Positions 1 through 12,900 of a stretch of 64,000 nucleotides of DNA are shown in pieces. Positions within the stretch are counted from its first letter, which is position 1. Each line of letters begins with the position of its first letter. The stretch is taken from positions 20,863,964 to 20,927,963 of the forward strand of contig NC_134958.1 of assembly GCF_965638725.1 (NCBI RefSeq), read 5' to 3'. The stretch comes from Aptenodytes patagonicus (Eukaryota > Chordata > Aves > Sphenisciformes > Spheniscidae). A program made the translations under genes and the position numbers. Below the pieces are notes generated by a model, which was given only the letters and a program-made list of their open reading frames with translations, made no database searches and was not told the origin of the DNA.

Positions 1-2046
1 AAGAAGAGGTGGATTACTGTTCTTCACTTAAGACAGCTGGCAATAGGCTCTGTTGTCGGGGATGCACAAGGAAGAGATGTAAAAGCAAACCTGAATCTTG
101 GAGGTATTAAATGCCTGGAAAGAGACAGACAGTAGGACCTGGCAGAAGCATTCTGTGAAGTGGAGTTTTCATGAGCATAGTGGTCCCTCCCCCTTTGCAG
201 CTGTTTAAAGAGCTTTGTGAAGAGGAAAAGCACATAAGAAGAGGGATCATAATGTGATAATGTTGAATAAGAGGAAATGAAAGAGCAAGCTAAGGAACAT
301 GATCTGCAAAACACAACTGCTTAATTCTTGCTGCTAGATAACATTTAGAAGATTTTCTGGTTAGTAAGTGCAATGAGTGGGAATAGCTGTGTGGGTAGAG
401 CTGGATATAACTTTGTGCCATGAGACCTGTTAGTGAAAAACATGTCAATAAATTATAGCCCTAGCAGAGGGTAATTTTCTGTGTCAAGAGAAAAAGTTGA
501 TTGCCTACTGACAACCCTTTTCCACTCCAAGGCCCACACATGTGATCTCTCTAAACTAGAACTCCAAAAGGCTTTTTGGGAGCAGCAGGAGAGGAACAGA
601 GAATTTGTTGTCATTAGCATTTGACAGGATTTTTAAAAGAAAGTTAAAGCAGCCTGTTGAGAAATAGCAATAGCTATAAAGACACTCCAGAGGAGCATTA
701 GAGAAATTCTATGGAAGTCATCTTTTACAGCTGAAGGGTTCAGCAGAGTATAGAGTATCATGTGTTTTGGGACTTGCCATTGCAAGATTTGTGTAGAAGG
801 AAGGGGAAAGAAGATCTTGCATGCCCTTTGCAAGCACTGTAGGACATGCTGAAGTCCATGGATAGAAAAAAAAGGTGCTAATCTTCTAAATACTGTTTTA
901 TCTCCATATTGAGGTTCCTGTCTGCTTCAGCTGGCCACAGGATGCAGTTCTGCTCTTGTCTCATCTCCCAACAGTCTAACACCATTGGCTGGGATGGAGG
1001 CATTCCTGATTTACCAGCATAACATACCAGACTTGTGCATCTAGCACAGTTGCTACCTAACTGGGGTTATTTGGAGAAGGTCACCTGCTGCTGGTTTTAG
1101 GCAAGCTGTCAGTGTAGTGCTGACAACTCATTGCCTTCTCCCTAAACGTTTTAGCCACCTTTTTTTCACTAAATAGGCCAGCATGTTATAACTTGGCTGT
1201 CTTTAAAGGAGCTGCCATCAGAGATAGCGCAACATGTAAAGAGACTCTACTAAAATTTTTGATAATTGGTACTATCTACAATCTATGTAACTCTTCTAAA
1301 CAGTCTGTTTATTATTTTTGGCTCATTTCTTTAGGATAGGGGGATGGATTCAGTGAGGCAAATGGAAAAGCACTGACTGCATAGACTTCTACTTGGATAA
1401 AAGAAGCTGTTACAAGTCAGCTTTGATGAAGTGTCTTGTGCTGTTGCCTTCCCTTACTCTGAAAACTCAAGGTATGTCAACTATCCCATATCCTACACTG
1501 AGGATTCCCAGTAGTTCTTTAAAAAGCTCACAGCCTTCTACCATGAGAAGAATGGCTTGTACGTTCTCACCTTTCTTCACCTGCAATCTCAAACAATTTC
1601 CTTTAATATACCTTTAATATAACACCCCCAGTTTTAATCTCTCAGGTTTTGTAGTGTTTTTGACTTTAAAAAATATAAAACTTTGATCTTTTATAACTAC
1701 TAAACTTTTATATATCTATACATGTGATTACTTTGTTTAGAGGTGGATTTATTGCATCTTAATGCTATACAAACATCTCAGATGATAAAAAGTTCTGTGG
1801 ACTATGTAGGAATTGATGGTTGATGATTTCTGTATACTCAAAAAATTTTTACAGCACACTGTTGCCTTATTGTTAGCCATACCAACATAAATGTGCTGGT
1901 TTTGTTGCTTATCGTAATTATTAGGTCCAGCCTGGTACCAGAGATCCCCTGTGCTAGCTCCTGCCTGTTATTTTAAGTCTTTTTTGTGCTTTCATCACTT
2001 CCTTTTCCCTCTTATTCACTATCTGTTAGCTGGAATTGATTTAAAT
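1..2046. other. non-coding stretch, no gene seen
   Basis: No open frame here has exon-like borders, codon character or a recognisable domain. The longest frames are under 100 codons and unlike known proteins. Base composition is moderately AT-rich with no CpG-rich promoter-like segment. One chance J-segment-like frame at 1070-1100 is discussed under rejected items. Confidence 0.6.
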
Positions 2047-2440
2047 TGGGGTTGTTTAGCCCGGAGAAGAGAAGGCTCCGGGGAGACCTTAGTGCGGCCT
2101 TTCAGTACTTAAAGGGCGCTTAAGAGAAAGATGGGGACAGACTTTTTAATAGGGCCTGTTGCGATAGGACAAGGCATAATGGTTTTAAACTAAAAGAGGG
2201 TAGATTCAGACTAGATATAAGGAAGAAATGTTTTACACTGAGGGTGGTGAGACACTGGCACAGGTTGCCCAGAGAGGTGGTGGATGCCCCATCCCTGGAA
2301 ACTTTCAAGGTCAGGTTGGACGGGGCTCTGAGCAACCTCATCTAGTTGAAGATATCCCTGCTTATTGCAGGGGAGTTGGACTAGATGACCTTTAAAGGTG
2401 CCTTCCAAACCAAACCATTCTATGGTTCTATGATTCTAAA
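2047..2440 (+). mobile_element. CR1 LINE, 3' end fragment
   Basis: This matches the 3' end of avian CR1. It starts in the segment that encodes the last reverse-transcriptase-associated residues, runs through the 'gagacactgg..caggttgcccagagaggt' type stretch, and ends in the 'ccattctatggttctatgattct' tail. The copy is 5' truncated, as is usual for CR1, and carries several stops, so it is dead. It is the only clear CR1 in the left 39 kb. Confidence 0.92.
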
Positions 2441-5400
2441 TGAGAGTTAGAATTCTTGCCTCAAAATAGTGTGGGAACTGAGGGGGAGGAGAATGGTTTC
2501 AGTGAGACAAACAGGGGAACAGTCATTGTGGGGGCATTTACTTGGATGAAAAGAGCCTGTGCAATCCTAATGAGTGCATGTCAATAGACTAACTGCATGA
2601 AAATGTAACACTATTTCTCTGCTTTCCTCCAGCATTTAATTAACAGCATGTAGAAATGGAGCCTTCCCACAGAAAATTACCCTCTTGTAATAGTCACAAA
2701 CTCTGGGAGGTGTGTCCCAAGCAAAGCGTTTATGCTGAGCCCTCCAATTCTTGCTTCTCACTAGTGTGCTTGTCTTGTACCTTGTCAGAGGTTTGTATGG
2801 TCAGAGACCTTGCTACACTCTTGAGCCTGCTGGGCAATGTTGTCTTTCATAACGTAAGGGAAATTGCTGTCAAGGAGCTGTGCCTTCAGTTACTAAGGGT
2901 ATGGTTGAGCAAAGTACCAGTCTGCTGGGGAAGAAAGACTGCATCTGTTTCTCTGATTTTACTTTCTGGTATCTGACCTATTTCTCCTCAAAGGCAAATG
3001 TTCCATCTGCCAACCCAGGCTCTGTGCTTTCGCAGTGGTTACAGGAGTAACAGATGTATGGACCCTGAAGTCACTGCGCTTGTACCATCTATGCTGCTTG
3101 ATGCTTGAGAGTTGAATAGGAGCTCAAGGTATAACAAAACAGATTGGGATTGCTTCACCAAAGCAGTGGGCCATCACAGAGCCAAAGGGTCACAGATCAC
3201 TCACTGATTGCACTATTGTTGCTGCTGAAGCTGAGGTGGACAGGGAGAATTACCACAGCTCGTTTTCTTCTCTCTGGCCATATTCCTTCCTTTGCTGTTC
3301 ACTTGTGTTCATTCATTCTGACAGGCCACTGAAGGTCTTCCTTGATCGCTTGTGCTATGCAATCGCTTTCCCCACACTGATGCTGCAGGATTCCATTTGT
3401 TCATTAAGTTGAGATCCTGAAATGAAAAGTCTTTCTAGTAGATGTTAGCATATGTGATATTCTGGATTTGCATGTTAATGCACCGTGCAAGCATGGGAGT
3501 AGCATGGCAGGGAGCCATCCACTGAACTGGCTGGTGCGTTGTTCCTGGTACTGTAATGCTTTGCATGCCTTGGGGTATTAGAGCTCTTAGGTGCATGAGG
3601 AATGCAAGATGTCCAAGTGCCCAGGAAAACTGGCAGTCCCCTTTTGTGGATTTATCATGGTGATTTCAAGCTGCCACTTGCATTAGGAAAAAAACAGTCA
3701 GAAATGCTGGAGCTTCCAAAGTGGAAGCAGCTTGGGGTGCAGCTGGCCTCCTTAATGAGACAGGTACAGGTATAGGGAGATTGCTGCAAAAATAAATGCT
3801 TCCAGGTGGAAAGGCACAGTTAGTTTCCAGTAGTTGTGACACTGAAATGAAGTTCAGGGCTGAGCTCATGGCTAAACTGAGTCAATAAGGGACTTCAGAT
3901 CAGCTGTTCTGTACCGGACAGAGTTGTATTAGAAGGATCACTGTATTTTTGGCAGTAAAATTATTTTTCTTCTCAAGATGCCTCTATATACTGCAGGATG
4001 CTAATAGCAATACATGCTATTAGCACATGCTGGTGCATACATGGTCATCTGGAAAAACCAGAAGAGCACGTCACTGCAAAATTGTGAAGAGTTTTGCTTG
4101 ATTTCTAACTATCACTCCTCTTCACTGAGGCAGACCTGCACACTGCTACCTCCTTCCTTGCTTTCACTGTGTTGGGCCCATGCCAGGATAGTAATGGCTG
4201 TTTTGTATACTGGGGCTTTTAGGATGGGGCATTGGCATGTGTGGGTTATTCTTCTGTTATTGACATCACTTGTGTGCCAGAAAAAAAACAAACCCACAGC
4301 TGTTTGTGGCAAAGTCCAAAGGTGTCTCTCTTGCACCCATGATGGAGGCAACCAGGACATCTGTATCTGCACATCCCTTCAAATGGAGGAGTAGGAGAAG
4401 AGTGAATGACAATTGTACTGTTTGAGATAGACCTTTCTATTTGGAGCTGCTGCATTTCAAAATGAGCAAATTTGAAAAGTGCAGAAAAAAAGAGGGCTTT
4501 AGGATACAAGACTGAGGGCCAAAAGACATGGGCTTTGTTCTCAGCTCTACCATGAGTCTCCAGGGCTGCTTTTAGATAAGTACCATCCCTGCCCAGTGCT
4601 CCAATTTCCCCAGGTGTAAAGCAAAGATAAGGATTTGCAAAGAATTAACTAATGTTTGTAAAGGGCTTGGATGGCAAGGAATGAAAAAGAATCATGAAAA
4701 CACAAGGAAGCCCTGTATTACTGTGGCTTTCACACTTACGCCCCTACTACCAAAGAGGCTTTTGCTTGTTCTTTAACAAGCAAATGGAATGGATACGGGG
4801 TTTGTCTGTCATGAAGCTAACCTGGCAATACTGCTTCATCAGGACTAATAATCATTAATGTCCTTTTAACTTTGTAATCCCCTTTTTTTTTTTTCCCCTT
4901 CTCCTTAAAGACAAAGGTCCAGATGTGGCTAGAGTGAGGAATACATCTTGAGCAATAATCTGCATTATCACTAACTCAAAGTGAGGATCATTAAAATCAC
5001 ATTAAGGGTTGGCAGAAGCCCATTAAGGAGTTGGGGACTGGCTGGACTTTCAACTTCTAGTTTTCAGGCTTCTGCAATTTTAAAGTACCCAGGCTCTCAG
5101 TGCAGCACAGGAGGTTGTTAGTGAGATTCCTTTTTATTGCTTTGAAGGGACATAGTGGAAAAAAAAATCCAGTTTCAGGTTTAACGAAGTTTTGCTGGAG
5201 GTCAACTTTGTTATGGCTTCTGTCAGTGAGAGCTGGATCCCTGTTTGGAGTCAGCTTTAGCCCAGCAGAAAGCCCAGTCTTACGGCTCTCCTGTAAGACC
5301 CTCCTGTGCGGAGTTCTTTGGGTTCCTGTAACCTTCTCGTGGTTACACAGAGTAGCGAGAACAAGTATGAAGTCTACATAGACTTACATAAGAGAGCAGA

Positions 5401-7133
5401 AATGGCTGCTGTTTCTGCTTCCTGGCAGATGCTGAAACGGTGGAAGTGCAGACAGTGGGTTGGTTCTGAGAAGAATCAAATGGGCAACCCCAGAACAGTT
5501 GTCTGCAGAAGCATGGAAATTCAAAGTAGAAGCTCTTTGGTCCTATTTTTCGTGGAACAGAGCTGAATGCTTATTGTGATTTTAATGTCAGAGGCCCTGA
5601 CAAAGGCCCTTACTTGGAAAGTATTTAACATGTCACATGGATGTATTTGATCTCTCTAAACGCTTTAAAAATTAAACATATTAAATGCATAGAAATGTGG
5701 CCAGGACAGATGTACAGGGCATGTGGTTCTGTAAATAAGGGAGTGCAATAAGCATAAAATCTTCAATATGAGTGACTTCCCTCAAGGTCACTTAAAAGGC
5801 GTTTGGGTACAAGTTGGATTTGTTCCTGCTGTGGTGCAGAGAGGAATGGAACTGAAAACACTGGAGGAAAAGCTCTCACAGGTGGAGATGCAGGCACAGC
5901 CATGGTTTTTGCCTAGAGAGAGGCTCCAAACTTAATAGTTTTAATTTGGGGCTTTTATACCTGCTTAGCTTGGGAAGTAGCAGGCACTGGGAGACTTGAA
6001 GCCCGGGGGTCTCATACCAGAGCAGATAGCTGGGAGATGGGAACCCCGTCTTGGGTGGGGAAGGTGGTGCTAGGGCTGAAGTGGAAGTCTAAGCAGTATC
6101 TTTTTATAGTCATGCCCACATCAAGGTACAGGATAGGAGTGAGTTGACAGCAGGGAGTGCTGCCAGTCACCATGATGTCGAGCACAGAACTGGCACCAAG
6201 AAAAACAGACTGAGAAAGGCTTTCATACCAATGCTGTAGTCACAAAATGATCCGTAGCGAATCTAGTGGATCTGCTACTACTAAACCTAGACTTCCTACT
6301 CCTGCTCTGCATTTGGGTTTGAGAGGGCATCACATACTCTCCATATGAATAGGTGGGCAGCATTTCACTAAGAAAGCCTTCCAGAATTTTTTCGGTCACC
6401 TGTCTCTGGCAGGTTGTGTGTGAAAGCAGCATTTGTGCCTGTTCTTAACAATTCTTTAAGACTCCTTGTCATGACCTGGCCTTGCTAATAAAAATGGTGA
6501 AATGTAAACAAAGAAACAGCAGATGGCAACCAAGAGCTTGACTTCTAGTGCACACAGTGCAATAATAAAATGATAATAAAGGAAAATTATGCAGGATAAT
6601 GAAGTAATTCCCTGTTCTTGGATTTGCAAATTAAGTATTTGTATATCAAGTAACAAAAAATTTTATCAAGCCATATGCCTGACAACCTGGCTTTTTTTTT
6701 CTGATTATATCACTTGATCTAGTAAAAGATACTATTACCTCCTGCAAACCTTGCCTCGTATAGAACTTGTGAACCTTTCTCAAACATGTAACCACTAGCA
6801 TTTTCTCTGCCCTTCCTTCAACTTTGGTCTACTAGGAAAAAATAAAAGAATAGGAAACCATTTAGAAAAACACTCTAAATGACATTGTATATTCATTTTT
6901 TTTCCAAGCCGAAAATAGAGCTCCCTAGTTTGCTAGACAATAATCTATTATCTCAGTATTACACATCAGTATATATTCAATGGAGGGATATAAGCATCTA
7001 AAGACAGGCACTTCTATTTTTTTTTTTTTTTAATTTAGAGCAAGAATCCAAACTTGAATTTTGATTTTTAAGTATGTGAAGCTTTTGAAGCTCCATCAGT
7101 GTCCCAAATTAAGGTTTTTTTCTTTTGCCTTAC
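2441..7133. other. non-coding stretch, no gene seen apart from MIR relic
   Basis: No supportable exon. The frame at 2656-2976 (106 codons) and the overlapping frames at 4014-4509 are unlike any family I recognise and lack splice context. An MIR-like relic lies at about 4520-4685. There are runs of T at about 4885 and of A/T near 7015-7030. An RSS-nonamer-like string at 5886 has no heptamer at either 12 or 23 bp. Confidence 0.55.
4520..4685 (+). repeat. MIR-like SINE relic
   Basis: The order of short matches follows the MIR consensus: a 'ggg..ttctcagctctacca' segment, then a 'caatttcccca.gtgtaaa' core, then 'aattaa.taatgtttgtaaagggcttgg'. MIR copies of this age are known in birds. The match is by eye and heavily diverged, so the ends are approximate. 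Confidence 0.5.
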
Positions 7134-7289
7134 CCAGCATGCCACAGCAAAATTTGTTATTTCCAAGTCAAAGGAAGCAGTTCCTTCTGTCTCTTCAGAT
7201 TTGGTTTTTGTAAGCTTCTTTAATGCCTCCGGTTCCATCATCTGTGCTGTGCAGAAAGCAGTAATTTGTGCTGACATCATCTAACTGCC
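7134..7289 (-). other. candidate exon, minus strand (unrecognised)
   Basis: On the minus strand a pyrimidine-rich acceptor ('ttttttcttcag') at 7290 is followed by an in-frame TAG and then an ATG at 7280. An open frame of about 49 codons runs to a GTAAGG donor next to 7134. A second possible acceptor ('ctttctgcacag') would make the exon 7134-7246 (113 nt). The peptide is hydrophilic (Lys/Glu/Thr-rich in its middle) and I do not recognise it. There is no neighbouring exon I can join to it, so this may be chance. Confidence 0.15.
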
Positions 7290-8764
7290 CTGAAGAAAAA
7301 ATATGTTGCATATCACGAAGGAAAGGGAGAAATTTATCTATAATTTAGGACAATAATGGGGTTTAATTCACAAAGTCTCATAGCATCGCACATACTGACA
7401 GAGTCTACTATCATTAGCAACATCTTGGGATTCTGTTGTGTGGATATAATCAATTATGACTGAAAGGAAATCGTTATGAGGGCCTCAGTTTTGTAACCAC
7501 TTCTGGGGTTTATTATCCTTTCTGGCAGTTGTGATTATAAGAACTCAGGAGTCATTTGTTTTTCCAAGCAAGAAAACCCACACAAACTATTGACATTTTG
7601 GGGGGGTGGTTGTAGTGAGGTGCTGATGCTGAGCAACAGGCAAGGTCCTCCTTTCCAGCAGCAAGCCACTGTGACAGCCTGGATTGATCCAATGGACTTT
7701 GGTGGTTGGTTGTAGTTCCTTAACCTGCCAGGCCTGTGCTGATGGCTCTGCCTTCAGCACAACACCGTACTGCTGCAGACTGCTGCAATGGCCATGGGAC
7801 ACCCACCTACTCTCCATTTTCAGGCCCATATAGTGCCCCTAAGCTGCACACAGAGCTCACGGGGGGAGCTCTATCCAGCAGCGTCTGTGACCTTATCTTT
7901 ACCTTCCATGTGCACCTTACTGTACATGCATTTTTTCCCAGTGGATAGTTGGCATGGTCCTTTGTGCCTATGCTGCTGCACAGGTGCTGTGTGTATCCAG
8001 AGGAAGAATGCTAGAGCTGGGTTTCAGCTTAATGTGGCCCTGAGGAAGCACACAAAGTTCAGATCACTAATTCTGAAACTCCAGACCGAAAGTGTAGGAT
8101 GCTGTCTCCTTGGTGTACTGCTGAGAGCTCTGTCCCACAGCTGTGCTCTCCTCCTCTGTTAGTCACAGCTAGAGGGGTACCAGGAAGGCAGCTTTTTCCA
8201 CTAGTTGTGCAGTATCCCTCCACTCTAGGATATTTTTCAGGTTGTAGATTGTGGGATTTGGGGTGGGACATGGTTTTTTTTATATATTGTGTATCCGTTC
8301 CTTGTGTTTAGTACATTTTGCATGCATGTCTGGTTACTGGCTTTGCTGTGCTATATACAATAACAGCACTACTAGCTTTTAAAAGTGCTGTAGAATGATG
8401 GATGTTGTGCTTAGGCTGGATTACAAAACAGCCATATGTGTTTGGGAACAGGCCACCTCTTCCCCGCTGCCAGTGCCTTGTGCAGGCTGAGTAAGTAACA
8501 ACATGCTTTGATTAGGCTTTTTAGTCTTGAAAAACAGAGACATTTAAGCCCAGGATGGCTGTTTCAGGGATCTTGTTGCGAAGTTCCTGCCTCCACCTTT
8601 CATCATCCAGTTTAGAGCTAATGGTACCCACCGGCCTTGGCTCTGTTAGTCAACACAGCAGATTTCACTCTAAGGCTTTTCCTTCTACCGGAGATGATGA
8701 CTCCCTGTTTAATACTAACACAGCACATTCGGGTCACAGATACCAATGTACTTTGCTAGGCACT

Positions 8765-8895
8765 TGAAGTACCACTAGTCCTGTTTTATAGATCAGGAAA
8801 CAAAGTAAAATGAGAGAATGAAATTTAGGCCAATTGTGTAGGAAATCAGTGATAAGATGAGGATTAGAATATAGTTCTCAGTTCTCAAAAATTCA
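8765..8895 (-). repeat. MIR-like SINE relic
   Basis: The sequence follows the reverse complement of the MIR core: 'cctgttttatagatcaggaaac', then a diverged middle, then 'aggattagaatatag'. This corresponds to the MIR 'cccattttacagatgaggaaact ... caggatttgaac' order. Ends are approximate. Confidence 0.5.
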
Positions 8896-9212
8896 GTCAC
8901 GTATCTGTGCTGCTTCCTTAGAGAACGGGATGGATTTATGTAAAATCCAAACCTTCCCAGTATCTGAGAGATGAGCTTCTTTGACTCGTTTCTCAATCCT
9001 AGCAGAGGGCTGTGTCTAGTTTCAGAATAGTCATCCAATAAATAGATGATAGTTTTACTACCCAATGCATGCTGTTTGCTGTCAGGTTCAGTATGTTAAC
9101 ATACAGCAGATGGAATGATCTATATTCTTGGTTCCTGTATGTGTTAATGTAGGCACAGGAAGATTAACTTCATAAGAATTTAACAATTATGTACTTGTAT
9201 TATTGTACATCC

Positions 9213-9240
9213 ATAGATATGTAGATATGTAGATATGTAG
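9213..9240. repeat. short tandem repeat (GATATGTA)3
   Basis: Three consecutive copies of an 8-bp unit in the 'atagatatgtagatatgtag' context. Nothing suggests function. Confidence 0.85.
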
Positions 9241-9917
9241 ACTCCAAAACCAGAACACATCATCTAGTGTCCTCCCTACTGCAGACCACAGGATTCTTAC
9301 CTCTCACACATAACTTAAGGTTAATCTAGAACATAATTTTTAAACTTCCACACTTTTTAACTTAAGACTTCAGATGATGAAGAATAACCATATCCTTAAG
9401 TAGCAGGGTTCTGATGGTTAATTAAATTGCTAAAAGTTTCTACCTTATTTTTAAGTTTCAACCACTGCATATCTTTGTCCTTGTCAAAGTTCCATTTGCG
9501 CTCTGAAATCTCCCCTATTAGATAAGTTTTAGACTCTCAGATTTCTTTTGGATAAGCAAAATAGATTAGGTTTCTTGGTGTCTTGTTAATAAAGCAGGTT
9601 CTTTTTCCAGATCATAAATCATTCTTAAAGCTCTTTGTGTAATTTGCCAAGGTGCTCACACTTCTTGTGTCCACAGTATTGGGTGGTGGTCTCACTACAT
9701 GTTCAATGGATTACTTCCTTCTGAATTTTATTTGATCTTTGCTTGTTTATTAAAGCATCACCTTTGTTCTTTCAGTTACTGGCTCATAGTGCAGCCTTTG
9801 TGTTCTGGGATGTTGTCTTCAGCTAGCATAGATCTAGTACAGCTCATCATGTTATATGACATATAGGGCAATATATTGCCTCTAGTTTAAGAAACTGTGT
9901 TTCTGTTTGAAGAGGTG

Positions 9918-9980
9918 ATGTATCTGATTCAGTAGATAATACATCTGATTCAGCAAGTAATAGGTCTGACTCACTGGGTC
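9918..9980. repeat. 21-bp minisatellite, three copies
   Basis: Three adjacent 21-bp units share a 'tctga(t/c)tca' core: 9918-9938, 9939-9959 and 9960-9980. The third copy is the most diverged. The unit holds 7 codons, but no open frame of interest spans the array, so it is treated as non-coding. Confidence 0.7.
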
Positions 9981-12900
9981 ATTTATTTGCTTGGTAAGTA
10001 GTACTTATAAGGTAATTAACGAACTATCTGGCTTAGTACATGATCTGTTTTTTTTAATCCTGAATAATTGTGTACGTGTGTGAGATTCATCTCTAGCTGT
10101 CCATAAAATCTCTGTCAAATTAGTTTTGTGACATGTCCATTCCAGTGCGTGGTCAAAAACAATAGTTTCCCTGTTGTCACATAAAATACAGCAGCAGTCC
10201 CTCTGAATGTGAACATGAGCTAAATATAAACATGTAATACATTTACTTGTCAGTAAAGATGGTGTCTTTTTAGAATTCAACTGGAACCTTACAATTTCTT
10301 ACACGTAATTGAGAGTCTCCAGAGACTACTGTGTCTTGGATAGCCAAAAATCTGTTTTGGGTTCTACCCAGTGCAATCTACACTTCCATCTGCTCCTTAT
10401 TTGTGGCAGTCTGAAGCATGCCAGCATGCAAGAGAACAAAAGCAATCCCATTTTGACTAGGCTAGAACTGCGTCTGTGATTTTCTTGGTACAGTCCCATT
10501 TCAGGCAGTAGGAGTAATTGGTTTAGTGGGACTGGCACAAAACCAGACAGATCAGGCCAGATCAACGCTGAACTAATTTATTGAGGATTTTTCTTGCTGA
10601 AAATTTTAAAAAACATGTTGTTTTGTCATAATTCCAAACAAAATGCTTTGATTTTGTATGAGTTGTAAACATCGCAGTCACTGAACTGGAGATATTCTGA
10701 GGTGGAATGCTTCCAGTCTCTGACTGCCACTGCTTTGCTTTCCCAGACCTTTTAAAATATTCATATTCCTCTACTCTAAATGGCCACTTTCCGATACTGG
10801 GAGCAGGAGACCTACCTGGTTTGAAGCATGTGCAGTCATTTGAAATTCAGAGCCAGGTTAGGTATTTCTGCCCGCCCCTACCTTGTGTCATACAGATGTG
10901 CCCTGACTTGTTATGATTTACATGACACTTTTTTCTGCCTAAATACCATTTTGTTGAGGTTTAAGTTACTTCTAAGTGCAATTAATTTTTGTAACAACTG
11001 TCAATGAGAGGTTATTTTTCACCTGAAGACAACTGCTGAATGTGAGCATCTGAGAGAAAGGTGAATCCTTTGTCATTAGAGCTGTGTGGTTTGTCCAAAG
11101 GACCACACGCATCCTCCCAGCTCTCCTGGTGACCTGAGTTCCTTTAATCCTTGTGCTTTTAGAAGATTATGTGCTTGGGCTGCTGTCATTGAAACACAGA
11201 ACTAAAGCAGTCTTAAAACATGAGATGAAAGGGGTTGGAAATCAAGGTGTTGGAAAACAGTTTCTCTGGGGATCCGTTACACTGGCTGAGAAAGGGGGAG
11301 AAACTTCCCAGAGAGCTTATAATGCTTGATTTCGTCAAAAAGGCTAGATGTGTCAGGACAAAGAATTTAAAATGGCTTCAACATAAATGTTTTAAAAAGA
11401 AAATGAAGCAAAAGACAGCTTAATCTGAATTTTCTCAACCATTTTACACACAGGAATTTTAAGCATCGCCTAAAGAATACTTTTATGTCAGTAAAGACAT
11501 ACATACCATAGAAAATGATAGTGCTGTACTATTGATTTAACACTAGCTATTTTCTTCTCCTTTTTATGGTATTGGAGAGGGGAGAAAACAAGTCTTCCTT
11601 AACTGGTGATCAGGTGCAGTGAGTTTCAACACATTGACTGATGGATATGATGTGCAGGCAGTGGCTTTTGTAGTTCCCATTTACATGGAGGGAAGGGGGA
11701 GAGGCTGTTCTGCACAGCTGCATCCCATGATGGTGAATGTTCATTCCACAGGCCCATGATGCAAGGCCCTGCTTGGCAGGGTAATATTAAGGAGGGGTGT
11801 AAAGCAGATGAAAGAGAGTGCTGGTAGGTTGGGCAAACTTTTTTTTTTTGGGTCATGACAAACATCAATGCATTTTTTCCCTATTGAAACTGGCTTTTGA
11901 AATTTGCAGAAAAAAAATGAAAAAAGTTGTTTTCTTTTTCTCAGTTAAAAAGCAAACGTGTTTTTGACTGAATCAGATAGCTTTTGCAAAACTTCCTATT
12001 TTGCTAAAGAGGTCATGCTCTGTCAGGAAAGTGGCTGCTGTTTATTATTCAGTGTAAATAACTTGTCTGTGCATGAGTAGTACCCAGAGGTTAGTCCTTT
12101 CTGAGTATGTGTCTATCTCGGCAACATCCTGAGGTGGATTTCCTTCTGCTTTGTGTAAAGGTAGGTGAAAAATGTGAGGGAAAAAAAATACCTAGGGTTT
12201 TAAAACAGGGGGAGACTTCCTATTTATATTTAATACTTTGAAGTATTTGAATTTATTACTTTCTGTATTAAATTCAACTCTTTTGTAGACTGGAAGACTA
12301 AGGAGCAGGGTACAAGTGAAGCGATTACTACAAAGAATCAGGAGCAAGGTGGCATAGGGCTTTCATTCTGGTTATTTAAAATTGGTTTGGATTTTTTGCA
12401 CTTGTTTTTCCTACTTTAACTGAATAATTTGTATTTTGGAGAGTGGAAGCATAGGTGTGGTGTTTGTTAAAGATTGATCATCACCCTTCAATTTAAGATG
12501 TGAGTACGGCAAATAAAGAGGCCAAAGGCTTTTCATAGTGGCTCTAGCAATGTCAGGGGAAGCTAGCCTTGATGAAGTGTATCCTTCTAAGATCCAAAAA
12601 CTTCTCTTTCAGATTAATCCCTTGGGTTTTGCTTAATTCTCGCAAGAAAAAGCTCTTTTTCGATATGCAAAATTTAGAATCTATTTATAATCAGTCTTGT
12701 GTTTGCCTGAGACTAGTGGTTCTTTCTCGCTTTGGGCTACCAACACTAGGATCAGGGAGGCTGTAGAAAGTGAGTGACTGGCACAGGAGAGTAGGAATAG
12801 GTGGATTAAAAAGATACAAGTATCTGTGTTGGGAATGAAATTCGATTTTCAAGCCAACAGAATTTCCCCTCTGCTCTCAAAGCAGAACTGTAGGCCTTTG

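Noticed and set aside
1070..1100. Phe-Gly-Glu-Gly frame followed by alternating Leu/Val, like a J segment
   Set aside because: No recombination signal and no donor. It is 34 kb from TRDC, and such short matches occur by chance.
4705..4730. Tyr-Tyr-Cys on the plus strand, like the end of a V segment
   Set aside because: A stop lies seven codons upstream and no recombination signal follows.
7205..7213. Exact RSS nonamer GGTTTTTGT
   Set aside because: No heptamer at 12 or 23 bp on either side.
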